DNA of 64,000 nt from Tetragenococcus halophilus subsp. halophilus DSM 20339. GTDB taxonomy: Bacteria; Bacillota; Bacilli; Lactobacillales; Enterococcaceae. Made by a program: the position numbers and the translations under genes. The notes beneath the pieces were generated by a model, which was given only the letters and a program-made list of their open reading frames with translations, did not search any database and was not told where the DNA came from. Below are positions 8,632 to 17,585 of the stretch, piece after piece. Position 1 is the first letter of the stretch, and every line of letters starts with the position of its first letter. The stretch covers positions 124,001 through 188,000 of the forward strand of contig NZ_PXYA01000002.1 of the NCBI RefSeq assembly GCF_003841405.1, in the 5' to 3' direction.

Positions 8632-9795
8632 CTATAAAAAAATACTTTTGCTATTATTTTTTAAATCATGATATAACGCAGCAATTTCTTGAACAAGCGA
8701 TTCAGGAACTTTAGACACTCTTCTTATCGTTTCTGCAATACCATTATTTTTAATGGTTTGTTGCAGTTCTCTAGCTTCTGGATCATCCTCATTTGTGTAA
8801 AGATACGCCGCCGCTATCACACGTTTCCCAGCGTCATTTTCTAAGCCTAAATCTTCAAGTTCCATCACCGGAGCCACTAATCGATCATAACGATCCAATT
8901 TTCTAATTGGAGAACGTCCTACCCTATGAACATCGTCTGAAACAGCAGGATTCCCATGTCTGTTTATTGTATTTGTGATAAATTGGTCTAGTTCAGTTTC
9001 TTTCATATCATATTTAGCTAAAAAGTAATGCTTATTTTGCTTCATAAATCTTTCTACTAATATACGACAATTTGATTGCTGAATGGTTTCTTGAATAGTT
9101 TCTAAACCCAACAATGCTCCTAAATAAGCAAAAGCTGCATGTTCTGCATTTACAATAAAAAGCTTTCTCTCAATGAAAGGTTTCATTTCATTAACTAACT
9201 TTACGTTTTTTAATTGGTATTTACTATTGGGATTCAAGGCGTTTTTGTCTATAACCCATTCATAATACGGTTCTACTAACGCCACTTGTCGACCGCTCTC
9301 TTCGCTGCTAGATAGTGCTTGTCGATCAATTGCTGTATTAACAAAATAAGCGATCTTATTTATGGATTCCCATTCTTTATTCGTACAAATTTTTTTAATT
9401 TCATCTTTTAATAATTCACTAGCATTCACGATATTTTCATTTGCTAAAATATCAACCGGCTCTTTCCTACTACTTCTAATCAACAAGGCTTCTTTTAAAA
9501 TTGAAGCAATATTTTTTAAGTTAAATGCGCCTACTGAAGTAGTAATTAAATTACACTCAACTAAAACTTTTTCCACTTGCTTTGAATTATAACTATTAAT
9601 AGCATTAACGTTATCAATCCACAGTTTGGTTTGACTTTCATCTAACAATTTAACTGGGTAACCTTTATCTTTATTAATTTGTTCAATAATTTGTTCGTTG
9701 GTATCAACGAACGTGGTATCAAAACCATTATCATGTAATATGTTTCCAATAAAGCCTCGTCCTATATTTCCAGCACCGAAATGTACAGCTTTCAT
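8632..9795 (-). CDS. mtlD: Mannitol-1-phosphate 5-dehydrogenase family protein
   Basis: This 387-residue long-chain polyol dehydrogenase has an N-terminal NAD site (VHFGAGNIGRGFIG) and the catalytic KLFIVNAEH (K-x4-N-x2-H) pattern. It oxidises a polyol phosphate to a ketose phosphate. I start it at MKAVHFG (9795); the in-frame extension to 9831 overlaps the upstream gene without a better site. The substrate may not be mannitol 1-phosphate given the operon. Confidence 0.85.
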   Translation of the reverse strand: MKAVHFGAGNIGRGFIGNILHDNGFDTTFVDTNEQIIEQINKDKGYPVKLLDESQTKLWIDNVNAINSYNSKQVEKVLVECNLITTSVGAFNLKNIASILKEALLIRSSRKEPVDILANENIVNASELLKDEIKKICTNKEWESINKIAYFVNTAIDRQALSSSEESGRQVALVEPYYEWVIDKNALNPNSKYQLKNVKLVNEMKPFIERKLFIVNAEHAAFAYLGALLGLETIQETIQQSNCRILVERFMKQNKHYFLAKYDMKETELDQFITNTINRHGNPAVSDDVHRVGRSPIRKLDRYDRLVAPVMELEDLGLENDAGKRVIAAAYLYTNEDDPEARELQQTIKNNGIAETIRRVSKVPESLVQEIAALYHDLKNNSKSIFL

Positions 9796-9803
9796 TTTAT
9801 CAC

Positions 9804-10361
9804 CTACTCCAAATTGGCATGGTATTGCCATAATTCAGCCATATCAATGTCATCTTCCATAATGAACATTAAAGCTATTGTATCCCCTAACAAAAGTAAA
9901 CTTTGTTCAAATAAACTAGTCATAGGTTGTATCGATTGAACTTCTTCTGCCAAATTTAATTTACTTTGTACAGGTATACGTACAAAAATATCTGTAACTT
10001 CTTTCATTGAACTATTTGGATTAGAACCAATATGAGCAACAGTAGCATGAAAACTTTTTGCCTTTTTAGCAATTGACAAAGGGAATAAACTTTCGCCACT
10101 TCCAGATCCCACTATTAATAAATCTTCACTCGTAATCGCTGGTTCTGTAATTTCTCCAACGATAACTGTATCAATTCCCAAATGAGCAAGGCGCTTTGCA
10201 ATGGCTTCTAAAGATAGTAGAACTCTTCCAACACCTACAAAGAAAACTCGTTTTGCTTGTTTAATTTGATTAGCTAATGTTATAACTTCTTCTTCTGAAA
10301 CCGAATCCATTGTTTTAGAAATTTCAGAAATGATTTCTTTTTCTGTTTTAAAGTATTCCAT
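9804..10361 (-). CDS. SIS-domain protein, 6-phospho-3-hexuloisomerase-like
   Basis: This 185-residue single SIS domain has the size and layout of 6-phospho-3-hexuloisomerase (HxlB/PHI): VFFVGVGRVLLSLEAIAKRL, then the phosphosugar loop VGSGSGESLFPLSIAKKAK. PHI interconverts D-arabino-3-hexulose 6-phosphate and fructose 6-phosphate; an arabinose-5-phosphate isomerase-like role is an alternative. The gene sits between the epimerase and dehydrogenase genes with gaps of about nine bases, so it acts in the same pathway. No hexulose-phosphate synthase (HxlA) gene is nearby, which argues against formaldehyde fixation. Confidence 0.75.
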   Translation of the reverse strand: MEYFKTEKEIISEISKTMDSVSEEEVITLANQIKQAKRVFFVGVGRVLLSLEAIAKRLAHLGIDTVIVGEITEPAITSEDLLIVGSGSGESLFPLSIAKKAKSFHATVAHIGSNPNSSMKEVTDIFVRIPVQSKLNLAEEVQSIQPMTSLFEQSLLLLGDTIALMFIMEDDIDMAELWQYHANLE

Positions 10362-10370
10362 TTTCTCCTC

Positions 10371-11057
10371 CTATAAATTTCCATTATTTACTGCTTCTAG
10401 TATTAATCGTTTATTTTCTGCTAGAGTATTTTCTTTATTGAATAAACTAGTACTACCCAATACTAAATTCTCAGCTCCTGCACTAACTAAGCTAGTAATT
10501 TTATCAGTAGATACTCTTCCATCAACCTGAATAGCTGTTGTTAGTTCTTTCTTTTGTACTATTTGTTTTAACTCCATAATTTTCTTTCTTGCATAAGGCA
10601 CCTGTTTTTCATTTTTATTTGTCGCAAAACCTGGATTAATTAACATTAAACATATCATGTCTAACTCTTCTATAATGGAATCTAACACCGTCAGCGAAGT
10701 AGCCGGATTTAATGCTATCGAAACTTTAGTTCCCGCTTCTTTAATTAACCTTACATAACGATCAATATGCAAACTTGTTTCATAGTGAAAAGTTATATTT
10801 TGTACGCCTATTTTCAACATTTCATTAATAAAAAATTCATTATTCATCGTCATCATATGAATATCAAAATTCATGTCCGTTAGTTCTCTTATCCTCTTAA
10901 TCGTTTCAATTCCAATCGGCATACTTGGACTAAAAGCTCCATCAATCACATCAATATGTAATGTATCTAGGCCTTCTTTTTCCAACTCCTTAATGCTTGT
11001 TTCCAAATTAGCTAAATCCGCACACATAATCGATGGTGATAATACAATTTCTCTCAT
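10371..11057 (-). CDS. Ribulose-/allulose-phosphate 3-epimerase family protein
   Basis: This 228-residue TIM-barrel of the RPE/AlsE family keeps the metal and catalytic residues: SPSIMCADLANLE, HIDVIDG, DIHMMTM and VDGRVSTDKI. It epimerises C3 of a ketose phosphate, such as ribulose/xylulose 5-phosphate or allulose/fructose 6-phosphate. It is first in the operon, with AAGGAGGAGC before the ATG and the promoter-operator directly upstream. It is diverged enough from housekeeping Rpe to suggest a specialised catabolic role; the substrate is not decidable from sequence. Confidence 0.8.
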   Translation of the reverse strand: MREIVLSPSIMCADLANLETSIKELEKEGLDTLHIDVIDGAFSPSMPIGIETIKRIRELTDMNFDIHMMTMNNEFFINEMLKIGVQNITFHYETSLHIDRYVRLIKEAGTKVSIALNPATSLTVLDSIIEELDMICLMLINPGFATNKNEKQVPYARKKIMELKQIVQKKELTTAIQVDGRVSTDKITSLVSAGAENLVLGSTSLFNKENTLAENKRLILEAVNNGNL

Positions 11058-11086
11058 TTTGCTCCTCCTTTATCTTCTTTAAATGA

Positions 11087-11219
11087 ATTGTAAACGCATT
11101 TATGCGCGTTTGTCAACAAATAATTGCATTTATTTTGCTTTTTAATGCGTTTATATGCATGTTTATTTTTAATTATACGTTTTTTTTAACACAAATTGCC
11201 AAAAACCAGCATTTATGCG
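11087..11219 (-). promoter_or_regulatory. Polyol operon promoter with repeated DeoR-type operators
   Basis: On the minus strand, TTGACA (11111-11116) and TACAAT (11087-11092) are 18 bases apart. The spacer contains GCATTTATGCG (11096-11106), repeated exactly at 11209-11219 just before the regulator's ribosome site. Related copies lie near 11124-11138 and 11144-11160. Binding by the divergent DeoR protein is inferred. Confidence 0.75.
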
Positions 11220-11240
11220 AAAATACAGTGAGGTGATACT

Positions 11241-11990
11241 ATGCTAAAAGAGGAACGTAAACAAAAGATTTTAGAATTATTAGATAGAGAGCAAAAAGTC
11301 ATTGCAAGCGATTTAAGTACTCGCTTTGATGTTTCTGAAGATACTATTAGACGAGATTTAAAAGAATTGGACGACCAAAGCCTACTACAACGTGTACACA
11401 GTGGAGCGCTTCGTGTTGGCCCCCCAGTAACTGATTTTAGTTTTAGAGAAAAGGTGTTAAATGAAAAAAAAGACCTTTTAGCAGAGAAAGCTATTTCTTT
11501 TCTAAAAGAGGATACAGTAATTATCATTGATGGTAGTACAACAAATTTAGCTTTTGTAAAAAGAATACCCAAAGACTTTCGCGCAACAATTATTACAAAT
11601 AGTCCGCCTTTAGCAGTTGCACTTTCTCAACATCGAAACATTGAAGTCATTAGTTTAGGTGGAATACTATATAAACGTTCTATGATTAACTTGGGTGTAG
11701 GAACTTATAAAGAGCTGGATAGTATGCGTGCTGACCTTTATATTATGGGTATTTATAATATCGATGTTGAAGCAGGAACGAGTGTCCCGACTAAACAAGA
11801 GGCAGAAATCAAAAGTAAAATGATATCTGTATCTACAGAAGTTCTTTCAATGATTACGAATGATAAGTTTGGAACTATCAGTAAACAAATTGTTGGACCA
11901 ATCGATGATATAAGTTTTTTAATTTCTGAAAATGTCCCTGATAAGATAAAAAAAGAATATGGCAAAAGTAAATTAATTTTAATCGATTAA
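11241..11990 (+). CDS. DeoR-family transcriptional regulator
   Basis: This 249-residue regulator has an N-terminal DeoR HTH (ERKQKILELLDREQKVIASD, then VSEDTIRRDLKEL) and a C-terminal sugar-phosphate sensor domain (DGSTTNLAF, ITNSPPLAVAL, SLGGILYKRS). It is divergent from the polyol operon and almost certainly represses it until a phosphorylated intermediate binds. GAGGTG precedes the ATG. One exact operator repeat lies immediately upstream, so autoregulation is likely. Confidence 0.88.
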   Translation: MLKEERKQKILELLDREQKVIASDLSTRFDVSEDTIRRDLKELDDQSLLQRVHSGALRVGPPVTDFSFREKVLNEKKDLLAEKAISFLKEDTVIIIDGSTTNLAFVKRIPKDFRATIITNSPPLAVALSQHRNIEVISLGGILYKRSMINLGVGTYKELDSMRADLYIMGIYNIDVEAGTSVPTKQEAEIKSKMISVSTEVLSMITNDKFGTISKQIVGPIDDISFLISENVPDKIKKEYGKSKLILID

Positions 11991-12003
11991 TTCGACAAAA
12001 AAG

Positions 12004-12060
12004 TACATTAGGTTACCTTTTCTTTAAACAATATAAAGACTTGACTACCTAATGTATTTT
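12004..12060 (+). terminator. Possible terminator after the DeoR gene
   Basis: A perfect 10-bp stem, TACATTAGGT (12004-12013) with ACCTAATGTA (12047-12056), has a long 33-base loop and is followed by TTTT. It is less compact than a standard terminator. Confidence 0.4.
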
Positions 12061-12177
12061 GCTGATTTTAATTATTTTTACTTCAAAGTTTTAGAAACTA
12101 ATAGTATAGCAAACAAACTTATTAATTGCTCCGATTTAGTTAAAAAACGCATAATATATATAACGCTAATTTCAACT

Positions 12178-12216
12178 AAAAACGCAAGCTTATCTCCTAG
12201 AAATAAACTTGCGTTT
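12178..12216 (-). terminator. Rho-independent terminator after araR
   Basis: The stem is AAACGCAAGCTTAT (12180-12193) with ATAAACTTGCGTTT (12203-12216), 13 of 14 pairs. In the leftward direction it is followed by a T run, just past the araR stop. Confidence 0.75.
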
Positions 12217-12238
12217 AATTAAAGTTCCAGTTAACTAC

Positions 12239-13321
12239 TTAATCTTCTATCCTTTTCACAGAATCTCGAACCACAATCTCTGGCTCATATACAATAGACT
12301 CTCCTTTTTCTCCTTCCATCAGTTTTACCAGTAAATTCGCAGCATCTAATCCCATCTGTTCTTTTGCATGAGTCATCGTTGTAATGCTCGGACTTATATA
12401 CTTACTAATCTCATAATCATCAAAACCAGTAATTGAGACATCTTCTGGAATCGACAAACCCATTGACTTAATCATATTAATTACTGAGATAGCCAGTTGA
12501 TCATTGTAGCAAACGATCGCTGTAGGCGGGTTTACCGAACTAAGGTGCTCTTTTATTCTATTTAAAACTTTCTTTGAATTATCATTTGACTGATACATAA
12601 GGATATTATTTTCAAAATCAATACTTGCATGTTCTTGATAAGCTTGAATATAACCTAACATACGGCCGGTACCTTGATGGTCATCGACTTGAAAAACCCC
12701 TAAAATACGCTTATGCCCTTGGCTCATTAAATAACTTGTTAATTTCCTAACGCCGCTTTTATCGTTTGTAGTTATAGAATAGCTATCTACATTAGGATAC
12801 TTGGCATTGATAAATACTGCTGGAATCTTAAACTTTTTCATCTGTTCGTATAGATCAATATTAGGAGATTCTAAATTACTTTGTGTTGGTTCTATAATTA
12901 ATCCAGAAACATTATTATCCAACAAAGTTATAAGCTCTCTTCGTTCACGCTCTGGGTCATTATGCGTATTAGCGAGTAAAAGAGTATGCCTTTTCTCAGA
13001 AATAACTTGATCAATACCATTAATAATCCGAGGAAAAATATAATCTCCTATGTAAGTAGTAATTACACCGATTATCGGACTTTTCTTTGTTTGGCGTTGA
13101 TTAGAACTTTTCCAATTATTAACGAACATTCCTGAACCTTGTATACGATAAACAAAATTTTTATTTTCTAAATCGCCGATCGCTCTTCTCACAGTTGAAC
13201 GTCCAGCATCGTATTCTTTCATTAATTCTGACTCAGTTGGTAATTTTTCTTCAACCTCAAATTGGCCCGTCAGTATTTTTTCTTTGATATCTTCTTCAAT
13301 CATTTGATGTCTTGATTGCAT
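12239..13321 (-). CDS. araR: Arabinose repressor AraR (GntR HTH plus LacI-type sensor)
   Basis: This 360-residue chimera is typical of Firmicute AraR: a GntR winged helix (about 1-75, LPTESELMKEYDAGRSTVRR, YRIQGSGMFV) followed by a LacI/PBP1-like ligand domain (about 80-355, IIGVITTYIGDYIFPRIING, TAIVCYNDQLAI, ITGFDDYEISKYISPSITT). It should repress the arabinose genes and be released by L-arabinose. The ATG at 13321 is preceded by AAGAGGTG; a GTG three codons upstream is a weaker alternative. It is read as a separate unit with its own operator-containing promoter region. Confidence 0.87.
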   Translation of the reverse strand: MQSRHQMIEEDIKEKILTGQFEVEEKLPTESELMKEYDAGRSTVRRAIGDLENKNFVYRIQGSGMFVNNWKSSNQRQTKKSPIIGVITTYIGDYIFPRIINGIDQVISEKRHTLLLANTHNDPERERRELITLLDNNVSGLIIEPTQSNLESPNIDLYEQMKKFKIPAVFINAKYPNVDSYSITTNDKSGVRKLTSYLMSQGHKRILGVFQVDDHQGTGRMLGYIQAYQEHASIDFENNILMYQSNDNSKKVLNRIKEHLSSVNPPTAIVCYNDQLAISVINMIKSMGLSIPEDVSITGFDDYEISKYISPSITTMTHAKEQMGLDAANLLVKLMEGEKGESIVYEPEIVVRDSVKRIED

Positions 13322-13338
13322 TATTGTCACCTCTTTTT

Positions 13339-13360
13339 ATTTTTACGTAAATGTAAAAAT
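13339..13360 (-). promoter_or_regulatory. Candidate AraR operator upstream of araR
   Basis: The inverted repeat ATTTTTAC-GTAAAT-GTAAAAAT directly upstream of the araR ribosome site resembles the palindromic AraR boxes known from Bacillus. Autoregulation is inferred. Confidence 0.5.
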
Positions 13361-13488
13361 AATTTACTCTATCTAATCATAGCATACTTTTATTGCTTTA
13401 TTAGATAAAAACTTATTAATAATCCCTTTAATAAATATATTCCTTGGAAGGTATTCAATATGCTTCATAACATCACTAAGTTCCTAAA

Positions 13489-14532
13489 TTATAGAGCTAT
13501 AGAAAACTGATAAACCGTCTTATAAGTATTTTCTTCATCCTTTTTTAACATAGGAGCTTCAAAGTTTGGTTCATTAATCGCATTCGGAAAGAATTGAGTT
13601 TCTAAACATACTCCACTTTGTCTAGAATAAATGGTCTTTTCTTTTCCTTGGACATTTTCTAAAAAATTACTCGTATAAAACTGTATCCCTGGAAGGTTAG
13701 TGAATACATCCATTAAGATACCGCTTTGGTCTCCTTCCAGATGGGCCGCTACGTCTGTTGTCTGTTCAATAACAAAATTGTGGTCATAACCTTGACCAAA
13801 CTTCAATTGTGGATACTTTTCCTGAATATCTAAGCCAATCCTTTTTTTATTTTTAAAATCCAGCGGCGTTCCTTCAACCGGTACTATTTTTCCAGTAGGT
13901 ATAGAATGTTCATCTTTGATTGGTGTATACCTTGACGCGTTAAGTTGTAATTTATGGTTTAATATATTCCCGCTTTGATGTCCATTTAAGTTAAAGTAAC
14001 TATGATTCGTAGGGTTAAAAATAGTATCCGTATTAGATATTCCACTATAGGTAATCTTTATCCCAATCTCTTGTAGTTGATAAGTCACATCTAAGTGAAG
14101 TTCCCCAGGATAACCTTGGTCTTTATCAGGACTTATAAGAGAAAAAGTAATCGAATTATTTTTTTCATCTATTTTTTTCACCGCCCAAACTCTCAATTCA
14201 TAGCCATTGGGTCCACTGTGTAAATTGTTCTCACCATCGTTCTTTGCCAATCTGTAAATTTTATCATGTAATCTGAATCTAGCATTTTCAACGCGATTTG
14301 CGTTACGTCCGATAGTCGCTCCAAAATGGGTGTCTCCATTATTTTCATAATCAGTAACTGTATCATAACCCAAAACGACATCTCTTAAATTTCCATCTTT
14401 ATCTGGTATCCAAAGATTCGTTAGAACTGCACCAATATTACTGACAGTCATTTTCATTTTCTGTTCATTTTCAAAAGTGTATAAAAATACTTCTTGTCCT
14501 TTTGTATTCTTACCGAAATTTTCTTTTCTCAT
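13489..14532 (-). CDS. galM: Aldose 1-epimerase
   Basis: This 347-residue GalM/mutarotase has an early FGATIGRNANRV motif, the catalytic His in NPTNHSYFNLNG (about 176) and the catalytic Glu in CLETQFFPNAIN (about 313). It interconverts alpha and beta anomers of the imported sugar, here presumably L-arabinose for AraA. It lies downstream of the symporter gene but a strong terminator separates them, so it likely has its own promoter in the 14533-14615 gap. Confidence 0.87.
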   Translation of the reverse strand: MRKENFGKNTKGQEVFLYTFENEQKMKMTVSNIGAVLTNLWIPDKDGNLRDVVLGYDTVTDYENNGDTHFGATIGRNANRVENARFRLHDKIYRLAKNDGENNLHSGPNGYELRVWAVKKIDEKNNSITFSLISPDKDQGYPGELHLDVTYQLQEIGIKITYSGISNTDTIFNPTNHSYFNLNGHQSGNILNHKLQLNASRYTPIKDEHSIPTGKIVPVEGTPLDFKNKKRIGLDIQEKYPQLKFGQGYDHNFVIEQTTDVAAHLEGDQSGILMDVFTNLPGIQFYTSNFLENVQGKEKTIYSRQSGVCLETQFFPNAINEPNFEAPMLKKDEENTYKTVYQFSIAL

Positions 14533-14615
14533 TTATTTGGTCCTTTCATAATATATAATCTTAAATAAACTTCTAAAAAATATAAGCTATCAATCATTAA
14601 GGTCTTGTTTTTCTT

Positions 14616-14654
14616 ATAAAAAAGATTGAACGTTAAAAGTTACCGTCCAATCTT
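14616..14654 (-). terminator. Rho-independent terminator after the sugar symporter gene
   Basis: Read leftward, an 11-bp stem (14644-14654 with 14622-14632, one G-T pair, core AAGATTG / CAATCTT) is followed by TTTT. Confidence 0.78.
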
Positions 14655-14674
14655 ATATAACTCTCTATAAAAAT

Positions 14675-16042
14675 CTATTTGTTAAGCCCTTTTGCTTCTA
14701 TTTCTTCTAAGCTGCTTCCGCGAGTTTCAGGAACGCGCGTTTTTACAAACAGAGCTCCAAAAAGACAAATGATACCAAAAATAACAAATACAGTTTCTTG
14801 TGCAAAAGCAGCTGTCATGATTGGGAATAATAATCCAACTCCCCACGAACCAATCCAATTAAGAGAAGAAGCTAAGCCTGAAGCACGGCCTCGTATAGCT
14901 AATGGGAAAATTTCTCCAACTAAGACCCAGGTTAGCGGTGCCCATGTTGCTGAGTAAAAGGCAACATAAATACATAAAAAGATGACAACTAACATAGAAT
15001 TAGTATTAGGCGCAATCCATTTAATCACTGCAGGAAAAATGAAAGAAAGCCCCATTACAGAGCCCCCAACTATCAATAGACTCCTACGATTAATTTTTTC
15101 TGCAATCCACATATAAACTAAAGAACCTACTACTAAAATTATGCCTTGAATAACAGACCAAAAAAGTTGGCCAGTAGCCGCTTTACCCGTTGCATCTTCT
15201 ACAATTAGCGGGATATAGTAAAAAATTGCGTTTGCTCCTTGGAATTGTTGAAAAGCAGCTACTCCCACACCAGCTATGACTAGATACCTATATTTACTAG
15301 AAAATAAATTACTTAAGCTGGTCTTTTTCTCTGCTTTTATTTCTTGAGTAGCTGTTTTTGAAATACTTTCAACTTCTGCTTCAATTTCATCCTCTTTACG
15401 TACATAACTTAGAACTTTATATGCATCTTCTTTTTTATTATTTTTTATCAAAAATCGCGGAGATTCCGGCAATCTTAAAACACCAATAAATAAAATAATC
15501 GCTGGAATAGCGGCAAACGCTAACATTAGACGCCAAGCTAAGTGCTCAGGCAGACCTCTTAACATATAATCCACGATGTAAGAAATGAGCATTCCTGATG
15601 AAATCATTGTTTGATTTAAACCAGAAAGGCGTCCTCTTAAATGCGGAGGAGCCAATTCAGAAATATATGCTGGTACTAATGCAGAAGCTGCTCCAACTGC
15701 TAACCCTAGCAGTACACGCATAATAATTAAAAAATAGCTCCCTTGGTGGGGAGATACACCAGATAATACGGAAAAAACAGCAAAGATAACAGCCGAAATA
15801 AGAATCATTTTTCGACGACCTAATTTATCAGCAAGCTGTCCAGCCAAAGCTCCGCCAAAAATAGCTCCGAACATAACGGCTGACGTTATCCAGCCGATGA
15901 TTGTCGCATCTGTCAGTCCCCAGTCATTTTGTAAGAATGGTAATGCACCAGTCATAACGCCAATATCATAACCAAATAAAATGCCTCCAAAAGCGCCAAA
16001 GAAATAGATAAAACCACTGGAAATTTTCTTTGTACCCGCCAA
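14675..16042 (-). CDS. MFS sugar:proton symporter (arabinose uptake)
   Basis: This 455-residue, 12-segment MFS transporter of the sugar porter family (AraE/XylE/GalP type) has GRRKMIL between segments 2 and 3, the PESPRFL motif after segment 6, QQFQGANAIFYYIP in segment 7 and PETRG near the end. Position between araA and galM makes L-arabinose the likely substrate. It is read leftward after araA, across a hairpin in the 76-base gap. Confidence 0.87.
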   Translation of the reverse strand: MAGTKKISSGFIYFFGAFGGILFGYDIGVMTGALPFLQNDWGLTDATIIGWITSAVMFGAIFGGALAGQLADKLGRRKMILISAVIFAVFSVLSGVSPHQGSYFLIIMRVLLGLAVGAASALVPAYISELAPPHLRGRLSGLNQTMISSGMLISYIVDYMLRGLPEHLAWRLMLAFAAIPAIILFIGVLRLPESPRFLIKNNKKEDAYKVLSYVRKEDEIEAEVESISKTATQEIKAEKKTSLSNLFSSKYRYLVIAGVGVAAFQQFQGANAIFYYIPLIVEDATGKAATGQLFWSVIQGIILVVGSLVYMWIAEKINRRSLLIVGGSVMGLSFIFPAVIKWIAPNTNSMLVVIFLCIYVAFYSATWAPLTWVLVGEIFPLAIRGRASGLASSLNWIGSWGVGLLFPIMTAAFAQETVFVIFGIICLFGALFVKTRVPETRGSSLEEIEAKGLNK

Positions 16043-16076
16043 AATAATTCACCTCTTCTAAGCTAATTTTATAGAG

Positions 16077-16109
16077 AATATTGGTTCTGAAATTTTCAGA
16101 ACCAATATT
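16077..16109 (-). promoter_or_regulatory. Perfect intercistronic hairpin between araA and the symporter gene
   Basis: AATATTGGTTCTGA (16077-16090) pairs perfectly with TCAGAACCAATATT (16096-16109) around a five-base loop. In the direction of transcription there is no immediate T run, so it is more likely an mRNA-stabilising or processing element, or a weak attenuator, than a full terminator. Confidence 0.6.
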
Positions 16110-16118
16110 AATTTCGTT

Positions 16119-17543
16119 TTACCTAATCTCAACCGACTCAATACCAAACAAACTAGCTAAATCACTAATTTGTTCCTCTGTTAATGCAAAAGATAGAACG
16201 GTATGATGCCCCCCACCATATTGGATCCATTTTGTTGCGCCTTCTTTAAGACCAACTTTAGGCGTCCACAATTGACTAGCAACGGGTAAGTTAGGTGTTT
16301 GAGCTTCTGGTTTTCTTGCTTCAACTGGATAGCTAATAAATTTAAAGCCGTCATAAGAATGGGAGAGTGTCACATCCACTGCATCGCCATCTATCCCTTG
16401 GAAAACTAAACGTGCTGGGTCCTCTTTATCACCAATATCTAACGGATGTACTTCTACGCGAGGTTTTTCTCCACTGATTGTAGGGTCTACTTCTAACATA
16501 TGAGAGCCTAAAATCGCTTCGTATCCCTTTCTTAAATCTAAAGTATAGTCTTCCATAAAGGCCGTTTTTTTATTATGGGACATAATTTTTAACAAGCGTG
16601 TTAACCCAGCCGACTTCGCATCACCTTCTGCGCCAAAACCGTAACCTTCACTCATTAACAATTGCACAGCTAAACCAGGTAACTGCTCCATACCGTATAA
16701 ATTTTGGAAGTTCGTTGTAAAGGCCGTATATCCGTTGTCGTCTAAGAATTTCTTTATTCCCAAATATTGTTTTAGTTGTACTTTAACTGATTGTTCAAAT
16801 TTTTCAGCGCTATTTGACCCTTCTACAAAATCATATTTTGTTTTTAGCTCTTGATAAAGTTCGTTAACTTCTTTTTCAGAAATTCCGTTAATAACCTCAA
16901 CTAAATCTCCCACAGCGTAGTAATCAATCGTCCATCCTAATTCGATCTGTGCTTCTACTTTATCCAATTCTGTCACAGCCACATCGCGCATCGTGTCACC
17001 AAAACGAGCTACTTTAAGCTTAAAGCTTTCATTATAAGCTACGGCGACATCTTCCCAATCAGCGATTTCATTTTGGATTTCTTCATCGCCCCAGTAACCA
17101 TAAATAATTTTATTATTCTTTTGTAAGCGAGCATTGATATAACCATATTCACGATCCCCGTGCGCGCTTTGGTTCAAATTCATATAATCAAAATCAATCG
17201 TTTCATAAGGAATTTCTTTTAAATACTGGGTAGCCAAATGAAGTAACGGTTTTTGTAACATTTTTGTCCCACGAATCCAATTTTTTGCTGGAGAAAATGT
17301 ATGCATCCAAGTCATAACTCCTGCAACTGTATCTTGATAATTGGCTTCTTTCATAAATTGAGTAACACTATCGGCAGTCGTCATCACACCTTTATAGACC
17401 ACCTTATATGGCAATTTCCCGCTTTTATTTAATTCATCGACAATTTTTTTCGTATCCTCAGCGACTTCTTCTAACTGTTCTTCTCCATAAAGTGCTTGGC
17501 TCCCTGTAACAAACCAAAATTCATAATCCGAAACTGCTAACAT
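16119..17543 (-). CDS. araA: L-arabinose isomerase
   Basis: This 474-residue protein has the full length and landmarks of Ara[17 protein letters not shown] at the start, [55 protein letters not shown] and a C-terminal [15 protein letters not shown]. It converts L-arabinose to L-ribulose in the cytoplasm. It is third in the araB-araD-araA order with a 42-base gap after araD. Confidence 0.95.
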   Translation of the reverse strand: MLAVSDYEFWFVTGSQALYGEEQLEEVAEDTKKIVDELNKSGKLPYKVVYKGVMTTADSVTQFMKEANYQDTVAGVMTWMHTFSPAKNWIRGTKMLQKPLLHLATQYLKEIPYETIDFDYMNLNQSAHGDREYGYINARLQKNNKIIYGYWGDEEIQNEIADWEDVAVAYNESFKLKVARFGDTMRDVAVTELDKVEAQIELGWTIDYYAVGDLVEVINGISEKEVNELYQELKTKYDFVEGSNSAEKFEQSVKVQLKQYLGIKKFLDDNGYTAFTTNFQNLYGMEQLPGLAVQLLMSEGYGFGAEGDAKSAGLTRLLKIMSHNKKTAFMEDYTLDLRKGYEAILGSHMLEVDPTISGEKPRVEVHPLDIGDKEDPARLVFQGIDGDAVDVTLSHSYDGFKFISYPVEARKPEAQTPNLPVASQLWTPKVGLKEGATKWIQYGGGHHTVLSFALTEEQISDLASLFGIESVEIR

Positions 17544-17585
17544 TTGTACTTCTCCTCTTTTCTATTTTTGTTTCTAAAAATCTGC

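Noticed and set aside
9804..11057. Ribulose monophosphate (formaldehyde fixation) pathway
   Set aside because: The PHI-like gene is present but the barrel enzyme has RPE/AlsE residues (HIDVIDG, DIHMM, VDGRVS) and not those of hexulose-phosphate synthase, and it is linked to a polyol PTS.
11096..11219. CRISPR-like short repeats
   Set aside because: Only two exact 11-base copies with irregular spacing in a promoter; they are regulatory operators.
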